A stretch of DNA of 64,000 nt from Bradysia coprophila (Eukaryota > Arthropoda > Insecta > Diptera > Sciaridae), in the NCBI RefSeq assembly GCF_014529535.1, contig NW_023503423.1, positions 2,032,473-2,096,472 of the forward strand, read 5' to 3'. The position numbers were made by a program, and so were the translations under genes. Position 1 is the first letter of the stretch. Every line of letters begins with the position of its first letter. Shown here one piece after another: positions 1 through 10,575 of this stretch. Below the pieces are notes generated by a model. It did not search any database, was not told the DNA's origin, and worked only from the letters and a program-made list of their open reading frames with translations.

Positions 1-1
1 C

Positions 2-1543
2 ATCCAGGCAACTTTAACAAATACCGTCATCGATTCAACGTCGTCTCCGATTGACATCGAAAACATCACCAGCATAATGACCACCGGGTTTAAGGACGTG
101 AAACTATTAACCAGCAAGTTGTTAGATCTGGCTGCTCAGCCAACCTGGAATGCGGAAAATCTATTGAATTTGTTGTCGGTGGTGCACGACACTTTCGACG
201 TGATCATAGCCACAGCTCGGGGTCTAGATCATAAATTGAAAGGAGTCGTGGGTGTCGTTGATTTGGCGATGGTCAACATTCAAGTGGCTCTGCAAACGTT
301 CATTCAAACGGTTGTTGTTAATGTGATCATAACCGGCGATATTAGGGACAATACTCAAAATGACATCAATTATTCGCTGTTGGGTGTTGTGGACGGCATC
401 CAGTTGCTTTTGGATACGTCGTATCGTCTGCTCAATGGAATTGTAACGAGATCGGGAAACGATTTGGCCAAAGCTATGATGTGTCTGGAGGGGATTGTAC
501 AGACAATTTTGAGTATAATCGAAAACGTTTTGCATTCGTTGAGGATGTTCTTGATGAATTTCAAAATTAGGTCCACCGACGCCGCTTACATTATGCCCAA
601 GTTCGATGTGGCTCTAACTAATTCTTTGAATAAACTAGCCAGTAACTTAACGCATCCGGTGACAAGTGTCATAAAAGAGTCCCTAGAGCCAGCTTTGCAG
701 GCCATTATCTTCAAACTGAAGGATAACTTGGATAGTGTCACCGGATCAACGCTAGATTCGATTAAAAACATTTCCCAACCAATCAGCGATCTGGTGGCCA
801 CAATAGTCGATAGCCAGAAAATCGCCATCAGGACGTTGACGACGATTCCCCACATCGTTCGAACGATGCCACCCAGTTTGCTATCCTTATCCAACGAAAT
901 AAAGTCGCTGCATGGAAACACCATCGGTGTTCAGTCAACATTTAATGTCGCGCTATCCAACACAGTCGCCTCATTTCACAGCCTAACATCGTACCTAACT
1001 CTCATCACTAGCCTCGGCTTCACATCCAAAGTCGGAATGGCAAACAAATCGAAATTGGTGACGAACACGGAGATAGTGTTGCTTCTACTGGCAACAAACA
1101 TTCAAACCTTGATCGATACCAGCACCCAGGCAATAGGTCAGTCACTGATCCAATCTGTGAATTCGAAGGGGGTAGCTCAACGAGGAGACTTATTGAAGGA
1201 ATCGACGACGAAGATTTCGCTGTTACTCGAAAATGTTGTGAAAATTCACTTGCGTGCGATGCAAACGTTGTTGAATGGAGTGAGCCAGGCATTGAGAACC
1301 GTGCTAAATGAGTACAGTGAGTCGCTGGTCTCCGTTGCCGTGACCATCAAGCACTCTCTTGGTGATCTGGGTAATGTGATGGAAGATGTGCTGACGGGTT
1401 CGATGGGAAACGTTTCCGGGAATTCGGCTGGACGACTGAGAGATGCAGTCAGGGCGTTCAAAATGGTTCTGGATAATTTGGACAGTCTACGAATCAATGT
1501 GCGCAATACATTGAGGGCGATTGAAAGTTTTCCGTCGAAGTGA
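2..1543 (+). CDS. 3' part of a large helical protein of unknown function (5'-partial)
   Basis: The frame is open from base 2 through the first ATG at 77 to the TGA at 1541-1543, so the gene or exon begins to the left of the window and the ATG at 77 is probably internal. At least 513 residues are visible. They are rich in Leu, Val, Ile, Ser, Thr and Asn, almost free of Cys and Trp, and have a hydrophobic periodicity that suggests long amphipathic helices. No catalytic motif, signal peptide or clear membrane segment is seen in this part. Two AATAAA signals follow about 90 bases after the stop, so this is the real 3' end. I do not recognise the family; a secreted or structural insect protein is possible, but that is a guess. 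Confidence 0.75.
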   Translation: MQATLTNTVIDSTSSPIDIENITSIMTTGFKDVKLLTSKLLDLAAQPTWNAENLLNLLSVVHDTFDVIIATARGLDHKLKGVVGVVDLAMVNIQVALQTFIQTVVVNVIITGDIRDNTQNDINYSLLGVVDGIQLLLDTSYRLLNGIVTRSGNDLAKAMMCLEGIVQTILSIIENVLHSLRMFLMNFKIRSTDAAYIMPKFDVALTNSLNKLASNLTHPVTSVIKESLEPALQAIIFKLKDNLDSVTGSTLDSIKNISQPISDLVATIVDSQKIAIRTLTTIPHIVRTMPPSLLSLSNEIKSLHGNTIGVQSTFNVALSNTVASFHSLTSYLTLITSLGFTSKVGMANKSKLVTNTEIVLLLLATNIQTLIDTSTQAIGQSLIQSVNSKGVAQRGDLLKESTTKISLLLENVVKIHLRAMQTLLNGVSQALRTVLNEYSESLVSVAVTIKHSLGDLGNVMEDVLTGSMGNVSGNSAGRLRDAVRAFKMVLDNLDSLRINVRNTLRAIESFPSK

Positions 1544-1628
1544 TGGAAGTGGTTCGAGTGAGTTTAGTGTAGACACTGTCGAGTCTATTTAGTTTTTAGC
1601 ATTTTTCAGTGTAGCTAGGAACAGTTAC

Positions 1629-1644
1629 AATAAAATCAAATAAA
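1629..1644 (+). terminator. Polyadenylation signals of the first gene
   Basis: Two AATAAA hexamers (1629-1634 and 1639-1644) lie 86-101 bases after the stop codon of the upstream gene, the usual place for a 3' UTR end. Confidence 0.7.
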
Positions 1645-2214
1645 AAGTTTCTTTCCATCTGATTGGTAATTTGATTGATTTGACCAGCTCAGCGCAAAAT
1701 AACTCAGTGGAAAATGTTGAGACATCGACCGGTGATCTTTTAAAGTTTTAGAACTCAAAAACCTTATGCAAAAGCGTTGCTTAGCACAGGAATTGGAAAG
1801 GTGTCGGTCAGAACGTCTTCGCAGATGCAAAGCCAACGGTCAAACATACATCCCACACGTTTCATTTCAAACCAAATGCGCCGAGCTCTGTACGAATACT
1901 GTAATCATTTCAATTCTAGGCAACAAGGGCTTTGTACGACACAAATGGTGCCTTGGTGCTCTGAGTAATGCTTAGTTTCCTCTTACCGAAAAAATTACTC
2001 CGTGTGAGAGACAAAATTGAATTTTTTCAATTTTTCTATTGTTTATTTGACAGCTCGCTCTCTCACGGCTCTCTCACGGAGTACTTTTTGTTGAGTGGAA
2101 TGGACACTTAAAAATTCAGAAATAATGGGAACGTGACAGTTCTTGGTGCAGTAGGTATAATTCATTCGTTTTAGTAGTTCCCGCTTCGAACTTCGGCAAA
2201 TCCATTTGTTAGTA
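1645..2214. other. Intergenic stretch with a small imperfect foldback
   Basis: No convincing gene is seen. At 1989-2093 a short inverted repeat pairs the segment containing ACTCCGTGTGAGAG with the one containing CTCTCACGGAGTA. It looks like a decayed MITE. Confidence 0.4.
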
Positions 2215-2649
2215 TCAGTCAAAAACACTCAAAAGAGTAAAAGTGACGCAAGTCCCTGCATACTTCCAAAACAACTGATATCGCTGGAGGTGACGCATTC
2301 TGCGCTTGTACGCAAAAACTGTAACAGCAAAAATTTGACCAAAGAAATTCTAGAAACAGAATTTTACCAAAAAAATTTTGCGTCACAAAGTGGCAGATGG
2401 TTCGGACGTATTAGAACATATTCTTGCCTATTTTAAAAAATTTCTTAAAAGTACTTTCCTCAACATCTGCCACTTGTGACGCAAAATTTTTTTGGTAAAA
2501 TTCTGTTTCTAGAATTTCTTTGGTCAAATTGTTGCTGTTACAGTTTTTGCGTACAAGCGCAGAATGCGTCACCTCCAGCGATATCAGTTGTTTTGGAAGT
2601 ATGCACAGGGACTTGCGTCACTTTTACTCTTTTGAGTGTTTTTGACTGA
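2215..2649. mobile_element. Foldback MITE, family A copy 1, TA target duplication
   Basis: The 435-bp element is an almost complete palindrome: the left arm from TCAGTCAAAAAC pairs with the right arm ending GTTTTTGACTGA, and homology continues inward for about 190 bases each side. It is flanked by TA at 2213-2214 and 2650-2651. TA duplication is the hallmark of the Tc1/mariner superfamily, so this is probably a non-autonomous derivative. It has no coding capacity. Other copies are at 47834-48273 and 59016-59285. Confidence 0.85.
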
Positions 2650-2669
2650 TATCAGTTCTTTTGGAAGAA

Positions 2670-2880
2670 TTAGTAGATTTGAAAAATTTAAAAAATTTGA
2701 AAAATTTAAAAAATTTGAAAAATTTAAAAAATTTGAAAAATTTAAAAAATTTGAAAAATTTAAAAAATTTGAAAAATTTAAAAATTTTTGAAAAATTTTG
2801 AAAAATTTTGAAAAATGTAAAAATTTTTGAAAAATGTAAAAATTTTTGAAAAATTTGAAAAATTTGAAAAATTTAAAACT
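2670..2880. repeat. Simple AT-rich minisatellite
   Basis: Tandem copies of a unit close to GAAAAATTTAAAAAATTT, becoming irregular towards the right end. It directly precedes the larger repeat at 2896. Confidence 0.9.
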
Positions 2881-3344
2881 TGTACGGACGCCTAGTTTTT
2901 AGCCCCGTACGAAGTACGAAGGGGCTTATAGGATTACGATGCCGTGTGTAATTGATGGAATTCGAAGCAGACGGTAAGGGCAAAGTGTTTGCCTATGTTC
3001 ATAGATGACGAATCCGCAATAAAAATTTGGGCCGTCTGTCCGTCTGTCCGTCTGTCCGTCACGTCGATATCTTGAGTAAATCAAATCCGATTTCAAAAAT
3101 ATTTTTTTTCCCTGAAAGATAGTCAAAATAGTGAGGCTAAGTTCGAAGATGGGCATATTCGGGTCGGCCCTTCGTGAGTTAGGGCCACCTAAGTGATTTA
3201 AGGTCTTTTGGTGATATTTATGGCAAAATAAACGATGGAAATGTAAATGACACGGCAAATGATAGGTATTGTCAATACCAATCCAGGAAAAAAAAGATTT
3301 TTATAATCGGGTGAGTGGACCGTGAATTAGGGCCTTAGAAGTGA

Positions 3345-4960
3345 AAAGCTACTAGGGCCCTATGTGTATTTTACATAGAACTCGAGCAAATTTCATTCGT
3401 TTTTCGTAATTTTTGTGTCATTTGGAAGGTAATCAAAGGCCGAATAGAATGTTGCGGGAAAAAAAATTAAATTTGGGTCCTCGGACTAAGGCCGCTACTA
3501 GGGCCCTATGCGTATTTTACATACAACTCGAGTAAATTTCATCCGTTTTTCGTAATTTTTGTTTCATTTGAAAGATAATCGAACACCGAATAGAATGTTG
3601 TTGATAAAAAAAATAAATTTGGGTCCTCGGACTAAGGCCGCTACTAGGGCCCTATGCGTATTTTACATACAACTCGAGTAAATTTCATCCGTTTTTCGTA
3701 ATTTTTGTTTCATTTGAAAGATAATCGAACACCGAATAGAATGTTGGTGAAAAAAAAATTAAATTTGGGTCCTCGGACTAAGGCCGCTACTAGGGCCCTA
3801 TGCGTATTTTACATACAACTCGAGTAAATTTCATCCGTTTTTCGTAATTTTTGTTTCATTTGAAAGATAATCGAACACCGAATAGAATGTTGGTGAAAAA
3901 AAATTAAATTTGGGTCCTTGGACTAAGGCCGCTACTAGGGCCCTATGCGTATTTTACATACAACTCGAGTAAATTTCATCCGTTTTTCGTAATTTTTGTT
4001 TCATTTGAAAGATAATCGAACACCGAATAGAATGTTGTTGATAAAAAAAATAAATTTGGGTCCTCGGACTAAGGCCGCTACTAGGGCCCTATGCGTATTT
4101 TACATACAACTCGAGTAAATTTCATCCGTTTTTCGTAATTTTTGTTTCATTTGAAAGATAATCGAACACCGAATAGAATGTTGGTGAAAAAAAATTAAAT
4201 TTGGGTCCTTGGACTAAGGCCGTTACTAGGGCCCTATGTGTATTTTACATATAACTCGAGCAAATTTCATCCGTTTTTCGTAATTTTTGTTTCATTTGGA
4301 AGGTAATCAAAGGACGAATAGAATGTTGTTGAAAAAAAAATTAAATTTGGTTCCTTGGACTAAGGCCGTTACTAGGGCCCTATGTGTATTTTACATATAA
4401 CTCGAGCAAATTTCATCCGTTTTTCGTAATTTTTGTTTCATTTGAAAGATAATCGAACACCGAATAGAATGTTGTTGATAAAAAAAATAAATTTGGGTCC
4501 TCGGACTAAGGCCGCTACTAGGGCCCTATGCGTATTTTACATACAACTCGAGTAAATTTCATCCGTTTTTCGTAATTTTTGTTTCATTTGAAAGATAATC
4601 GAACACCGAATAGAATGTTGGTGAAAAAAAATTAAATTTGGGTCCTTGGACTAAGGCCGTTACTAGGGCCCTATGTGTATTTTACATATAACTCGAGCAA
4701 ATTTCATCCGTTTTTCGTAATTTTTGTTTCATTTGGAAGGTAATCAAAGGACGAATAGAATGTTGTTGAAAAAAAAATTAAATTTGGGTCCTTGGACTAA
4801 GGCCGTTACTAGGGCCCTATGTGTATTTTACATATAACTCGAGCAAATTTCATCCGTTTTTCGTAATTTTTGTTTCATTTGGAAGGTAATCAAAGGCCGA
4901 ATAGAATGTAGTTGAAAAAAAAATATATTTGGATCCTAGGACTGAGGCCGATACTAGGCC
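3345..4960. repeat. Tandem array of about 146-bp units inside R1
   Basis: The block ACTAGGGCCCTATG recurs about every 146 bases (near 3350, 3497, 3643, 3789, 3934, 4080, 4226, 4371, 4517, 4662, 4808 and 4954). Units alternate between GCGTATTTTACATAC and GTGTATTTTACATAT subtypes. The last unit is divergent and matches the last unit in the second R1 copy. Confidence 0.9.
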
Positions 4961-5088
4961 CTATGTATTTATACTCAATAAATTAAAATTTTAGGACTAT
5001 TTGAAATTTTTGTTTTATTTGAAAGGAACGTCGTACGGGGCTTCGTAATTGCGCTATGCGCAATTTCTAAGATGTACACATTACATAA

Positions 5089-8000
5089 CACCGCCAAAGA
5101 CTGTCCCAAGCCAGTTTGAAAAAGAGTGGAGGGAATGAAGTTTAACTAGGACGTAGCAGTAGATAAGATAGGATTAGATAGATCAATCTTAAGGTTGAAT
5201 GAATCGTGAGCTGGAAGCCGAAAGAATTGGGGTTAAGGGACCAACGTTGAGGTGAAACAACACGATCAGGAAGCCAAAGGATAGAACGATCCCAGAATTC
5301 TTATTAGCTACTAGGTTAAGCTTTTAAAGGACGAATAACCTTTTGCTCAGATAGGTTCAAAAGAATGGGCAAAGCTTTATGGAAAAGAATGTTCAAAAAG
5401 AGTAACACTACCCCGTCGGGCACTGTGCACTTTGATAGGCACGGTGGTCCCGGAACGTGCAGAAATGTGCGGGTCAGAGCTCGAGGATTACCGGGGGCGA
5501 GCAAAGTAAAGCTTTCATACTCACCAACCCGCAGTAGCAAGCGTGGTGTTTTAATGCTAAAAACCTTCAAACGAAGCCATAACGAATTATACATTGCCAC
5601 ATATAATGCCAGAACATTGTCGTCAAGACAAAAAATGCAAGAAATGGAAGAAGAGCTAGAAAAGATAAAATGGGATGTTGTGGGAGTGAGCGAAGTGAGA
5701 AAACCTGGAGAGGAATGCCTCAAATTACAATCAGGGCATACATTCTTCTACCGAGGAAGTGACAGTCAGATGCTGATGCACGGTGTCGGATTGTTCATAA
5801 ACAAGCGGTGGTCGGATCGCATAATTCACACGAAAAGCATATCCGATCGAGTGATATACATAAGCCTGAAGATAAATAACAGATACAGTGTCAAATTAAT
5901 TCAGGTTTACGCACCCACGTCCACCCATGATGACGAAGAAGTAGAAAGATTCTATGAAGATGTCGAGAAAGCTCTGGACGAAAACCCTTCACATTACCAA
6001 TATCTAATCGGTGATTTCAATGCGAAGCTGGGAAAACGAGAAGAAGACTCCGAAGTTTCTGTTGGTAGTTTTAGCAACGACCAAAGAAATGAGCGTGGAA
6101 ATACTTTACTCAACTTCTTACAGCAACACAATTTGTACGCAATGAATTCATTTTTTGCAGGAAAGCCTCAACGGAAATGGACTTGGGCTAGTGCAGATGG
6201 TGTAACGAAAAATGAGATCGATTACATCATAACTGGCTGTAAGTCAACCGTTAAGAACGTTACGGTCCTAAACAATTTTTCAACCGGTAGTGATCACCGA
6301 ATGGTTCGTGCAAGAGTCACGTTAAATACCAGATTTCAAAGATCACAACTAGTTCAGAAAAGTGAAAGGATTGACGTACAACGGCTTTACACACAAAATG
6401 AAGAATTTGCTACGAAAATGACTGCCGAATTAGATAACGTCAACAATCAATGTGAAACATTGGACGAATTGAATACCAAAATCGTCGATACAATAATGGG
6501 TTTCATGAAATCCAAATGCAAATCCGTCCAAGGGAAAGAATCAAAACTCAGCAGAGAAACATTAGACCTGATCGCAAGCAGAGCAGAGTTGGTAAAAAAC
6601 GGAGGACGAGATTCGGTGGAATACCGGAACCTGTCTAAAAGTATCAACAGAGCAAGGAGATCAGATGAAAGAAAATATAATGTCCAATTGGCTCAAAACA
6701 TAATTGAAGCTAACTGCAATATGAAAGTCCTACGGAGAAAAATGACAAACGCCAAAAAAGAAATCTTCAAATTACGAGACAAAACAGGAACGATCCAAAC
6801 GGATCGAAATGCGATATTAAACATTGCAACAGAATTTTATGAGAATTTGTTTTCTTCAGCAAGACAGAGCCCAACGGAAGAAACCGAAGATAGACCAATA
6901 ATAAGAAACGTGGGATCGGAGGATATGCCCGACATAACTGTTGATGAAGTCAAAGCTGCAGTAGCCGAGATGAAAAACAAAAAGTCTCCCGGAGAAGATG
7001 GTGTTCCAGTGGAAGCCATTAAACTAGGTGGAGACTCATTATTAAAGGCAATCACGGCTTTGTTTAATCAATGTCTCCAATGGGAAGAAGTACCAGAAGC
7101 CTGGGAAAATGCGGTAATTACATTGCTGCATAAAAAAGGAGACATAACAAAGCTGGAAAATTACCGACCCATAAGCCTATTGTCAACACTCTACAAGTTG
7201 TTTATGAAAATCATTACGAAGAGGAACACTAACAAGTTCGACTTCTACCAACCCGTTGAACAAGCTGCTTTCAGATCTGGTTTCAGCACAAACGACCATT
7301 TGCAGGTGATGAGAACGCTTATTGAGAAGTGTCGTGAATACAACATCGACATAGTCTTGCTATTCATAGACTTCGAAAAAGCTTTCGATTCAGTGGAAAC
7401 ATGGTCGATATTGGACGCATTAGACGAATGTAGAGTAGACTCAAGGTACTCCAACACAATTCGATATGTGTACAAAAATGCTACTTCATGTATAAAACTT
7501 CATAAGAGCACGGAGAAATTCAGAATTGGCCGAGGTGTAAGGCAGGGTGACACCATTTCACCGAAATTATTCACGGCGATTCTGCAGAGTATTTTTAGGA
7601 AGTTAAACTGGAGTAAAATGGGAATAAAGATAAATGGAGAGTACCTGAGCAATCTCCGCTTCGCTGATGACATTGTACCGATAGCAGCGAATCTAGGTCA
7701 GGCTCAGCTTATGCTACAACAGTTAAGTGAAGAGGCGAGCAAAGTTGGCCTCAAGATGAACTTATCGAAAACAAAAGTCATGACGAACATCGGAGACGAT
7801 AGAGAAATCAAAATTGGTGACACTGTCGTTGAACGAGTCGACAGCTATGTATATCTAGGACATAAACTGAAGTTAGGTCTGGACAACCAAACTGCAGAAA
7901 TAAGACGTAGGATTGGTCTTGCATGGGCAGCGTTCGGAAAACTCAGACTAATTTTCAAAAGCAAAATGAATAATAGTCTGAAACGCAAAGTTTTCGACAC

Positions 8001-8441
8001 TTGTGTCCTTCCAGTGCTCACTTATGGAGCGGAAACGTTAACTTTAACGAAAGCATCCGAAGATAAATTGAGAGTGACACAAAGAGCCATGGAACGGAGT
8101 ATGCTTGGAATAACACTCAGAGACAGAATGACGAATCAATGGATTCGACAACAAACCAGGGTCGTTGATGTCATGGAAAGAATAGCATCTCTGAAATGGA
8201 GCTGGGCGGGACATATTGCAAGAAGGACAGACGAACGTTGGACCAAAAAGATCATGAACTGGCGACCATATAAAAGACGAGCTATAGGTAGACCACCAGA
8301 GAGATGGACAAACGGAATTAAGAATATTGCAGGTACAAACTGGCAGCAAATGGCAATGGATCGTACGAAATGGAAAGAAGTTGGAGAGGCCTACATCCAG
8401 CAGTGGATAGAAACAGGCTGAAAAAGAAGAAGAAAGAAGAG
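5089..8441 (+). mobile_element. RTE-clade LINE, nearly full length, 13-bp target duplication
   Basis: A 3353-bp insertion in R1. ACACATTACATAA flanks it at 5076-5088 and 8442-8454, and the second R1 copy shows the unoccupied site near 11680. The 5' region before the ORF is about 275 bases. The 3' end has a short AAGAAG-type tail instead of poly(A), as RTE elements usually do. One ORF encodes endonuclease and reverse transcriptase. The intact frame and perfect duplication suggest a recent insertion. Confidence 0.92.
5365..8421 (+). CDS. RTE-type endonuclease/reverse transcriptase polyprotein
   Basis: The 1018-residue protein has an N-terminal apurinic-type endonuclease domain, with the NAR motif early on, GDFNAKLG at about 216 and GSDHRMV at about 308. 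A central reverse transcriptase follows, with YRPISLLS at about 600, FIDFEKAFD at about 667, GVRQGD next and the catalytic FADD at 766-769. The C-terminal region contains WAGHIARR and GRPPERW, typical of RTE-like elements annotated as craniofacial development protein 2-like. It nicks target DNA and copies element RNA into the nick. All key residues are present and the frame is uninterrupted, so it may be active. The ATG at 5365 is the first in frame; a slightly later start is possible. Confidence 0.93.
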   Translation: MGKALWKRMFKKSNTTPSGTVHFDRHGGPGTCRNVRVRARGLPGASKVKLSYSPTRSSKRGVLMLKTFKRSHNELYIATYNARTLSSRQKMQEMEEELEKIKWDVVGVSEVRKPGEECLKLQSGHTFFYRGSDSQMLMHGVGLFINKRWSDRIIHTKSISDRVIYISLKINNRYSVKLIQVYAPTSTHDDEEVERFYEDVEKALDENPSHYQYLIGDFNAKLGKREEDSEVSVGSFSNDQRNERGNTLLNFLQQHNLYAMNSFFAGKPQRKWTWASADGVTKNEIDYIITGCKSTVKNVTVLNNFSTGSDHRMVRARVTLNTRFQRSQLVQKSERIDVQRLYTQNEEFATKMTAELDNVNNQCETLDELNTKIVDTIMGFMKSKCKSVQGKESKLSRETLDLIASRAELVKNGGRDSVEYRNLSKSINRARRSDERKYNVQLAQNIIEANCNMKVLRRKMTNAKKEIFKLRDKTGTIQTDRNAILNIATEFYENLFSSARQSPTEETEDRPIIRNVGSEDMPDITVDEVKAAVAEMKNKKSPGEDGVPVEAIKLGGDSLLKAITALFNQCLQWEEVPEAWENAVITLLHKKGDITKLENYRPISLLSTLYKLFMKIITKRNTNKFDFYQPVEQAAFRSGFSTNDHLQVMRTLIEKCREYNIDIVLLFIDFEKAFDSVETWSILDALDECRVDSRYSNTIRYVYKNATSCIKLHKSTEKFRIGRGVRQGDTISPKLFTAILQSIFRKLNWSKMGIKINGEYLSNLRFADDIVPIAANLGQAQLMLQQLSEEASKVGLKMNLSKTKVMTNIGDDREIKIGDTVVERVDSYVYLGHKLKLGLDNQTAEIRRRIGLAWAAFGKLRLIFKSKMNNSLKRKVFDTCVLPVLTYGAETLTLTKASEDKLRVTQRAMERSMLGITLRDRMTNQWIRQQTRVVDVMERIASLKWSWAGHIARRTDERWTKKIMNWRPYKRRAIGRPPERWTNGIKNIAGTNWQQMAMDRTKWKEVGEAYIQQWIETG

Positions 8442-8604
8442 ACACATTACATAATAATTTTACTTTAACTACTTTAACCGGCGCATAGGCTTACGGTCAA
8501 AGTAGGGTGACAGACGCACTAGGGTCACGTACGCAATAGATATACGGGTTTGTACGGGGCTCAGTCGCAGCAAACGCTCCGACTGTTCTGATGGCTCGTT
8601 TTTA

Positions 8605-10575
8605 ATGGTAATTTGGAGTCATTTGTCTTTGAATTGTAGAACTTCAATATTTGCTGTATATATGGTTCTGCAGTCTACGACAAAAATTTTTTTTTGAAAT
8701 TTTTTCTAGTAATAGGACTTGCGTCACGGGCGCTATGCTAACGCGCGCCCATGATTGTATTGCGCCGGTAGTTAATGGTTATAAGTTTAATGTTTACGTT
8801 GCAGCAAAACGGTCAGTTCATGCACTATTCTTTTGTCATTTGGTGTCAGTTGCGGTCATTCTAGCTTTCCATCCTTTTAACAAAAATTTCCATGAAGGTT
8901 TGCAGGTCTGTCCAGACCTGGAGATTCATTTCATCTCTGTATTTAAATCGAAAAATAGAGGCACCAAACACACAGAAGAAAATGACCACAAAGAGCGCAA
9001 CATGGGTGCACTAAGGTTGTTTGTTTGTTTCTTCAAACTTTGTTACATAAAGTGCATCACGTAGTACATGATTCACGTACAGACTCTGTTCGGAGGCGGG
9101 ACATTTCGTCACGGCCAATATCGTCAGGATAATGTCGTCTTTAGACATTTAGAGGATAATATCGTTTTTTAACGATATTAACCGTACTAATCGGTTCTCG
9201 AGGGAAACTTACAGAGTTTTACGAGCCTAGAAATTATCTCCTTTTTGGAAGTGTTTCTGCATATTTCATACGAGCTTTTGTAGTTGAGTTGTGAGAAATA
9301 TCAACGACGCGTACTTTTATGAAAACATTTCGCTTAAGAATATTAAGAACGCCCGGGCTAACTATGATCTGCTACTTTTTCAACTGGATTTTTACGAATC
9401 TGATATCAGTGGGCGAATTCGCAATTTGTGAACAATTCCCACTACGATTTCGTGAGGAGTTAAAATCGGATAATTCTTGTCTCTATTTGAGGAAAACGTG
9501 ACTGACTCACACGACTTTCGTCGTCAGTTGCGTAAGTGATCGGAACAATTTCATGAAAGCTTCAGCTTATTATATTGCATCGGAGATGCTACCAAACTTC
9601 CGTAAGCTCTATTTCTCCTGAAAGTACATGCAATTACCTTTCATATGACACCCCACAAGACCATGTACGTTTCGTGTACTTCGACAAATTTCTGGAAGAA
9701 AAGTGTAAGTTTTCAGTCTTTTTTCGGTTGAAAACTTCAACTGTACATACCTCAGTGTGGGTGAATTTTAAACCCAATAAGACCCTATTTGCCCCGAAAG
9801 TACATGCAATTACCTTTCTAATGACACCCCACACGACCCTGTACGGCTCGTGCACTTGGAGAAATTTCTGTAAGAAAAGTCCATGTTTTTAGTTTTCGAT
9901 CGACTCCCACCAGCCACACAAGCTTCGAAGAATTTTTTTGAAAGTGGTTTTAGGTTCTACGGACCAGTACCAATCTAGGCACATATAAAAAAGTCCAATG
10001 GAAAATGCGTCCGATTTCAAGATTCTGTTTTTCAAAAGAATCCCTCTCAGTTGTTTCCGCTAGCCTCTTACACAAGAAAGCAGTAAATCTTTCAATTGAA
10101 CTGTAGCGTCAAAGCTGCTTTGAAACATTTTAAAGAAATTATTAAGAAAGCACAACATTTTTAACCACTGCAAGACTGTTAGGCTTACATGCTGCATATA
10201 GAGTGCGGTGAGTTCAAGCAACCATTTCAAAGTTCGTCACTACACATCGTTAGGCCGAGAACTTTCCAACGCACCACGCAACCATCTGTATAACATTCCA
10301 AAAGTTTCAAATTGTTGCCGATATTTCCCTCTATGCATGTTCTAGATACTGTGTTGTAATACGGCGACAGGAACACTCTGCATATTTTATCAAAGCAACA
10401 AGGAAATGATTTCGTTGTTTTGTTTTTATCTAATTGGAATCGATAAATTGAACATTCGATAAGAATGTAATAATGTCCCTTGCCATCTGGAGTGGCTGCT
10501 CAGTCTAACCGATTTCATTTAGCAGAAATTTGTCGAATTGATTTTTCCTATTCAAAGCGAGCACAGTGCAAGAAT
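8605..10575. other. Non-coding stretch with decayed repeats
   Basis: No supported gene. At 9610-9705 and 9786-9882 a segment of about 95 bases is duplicated in tandem with a 176-base offset (shared core GAAAGTACATGCAATTACC). At 8716-8757 a terminus reading GGACTTGCGTCAC followed by a GCGC-rich hairpin matches, inverted, the segment at 45567-45608. A small GATATCGTT/AACGATATT palindrome lies near 9155-9180. The last part should hold the promoter of the membrane-protein gene, but I see no clear TATA box. Confidence 0.45.

Larger units (their letters stand above)
2896..8604. mobile_element. Repeat R1, copy 1, expanded internally and interrupted by a LINE
   Basis: Starts at TTTTTAGCCCCGTACGAAG and ends at GGCTCGTTTTTAA. 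A second copy of about 1.02 kb at 10822-11844 has the same ends, which defines the borders. Shared parts include a CCGTCTGTCCGTCTGTC tract, an ATTGCGC/GCGCAAT hairpin, the motif AGCCCCGTAC at the start, and its inverse GTACGGGGCT twice near the end. There is no clear target duplication and no long terminal inverted repeat, so the class is unresolved. This copy has 12 internal tandem units against four in copy 2, and it carries the RTE insertion at 5089-8441. Confidence 0.75.

Noticed and set aside
2896..8604. R1 as a Helitron
   Set aside because: No TC start, no CTRR end and no A/T insertion signature at either copy; the class is left open.
8651..9064. 137-codon frame right of R1
   Set aside because: Starts in low-complexity T-rich sequence and contains a MITE-like end; no protein features.
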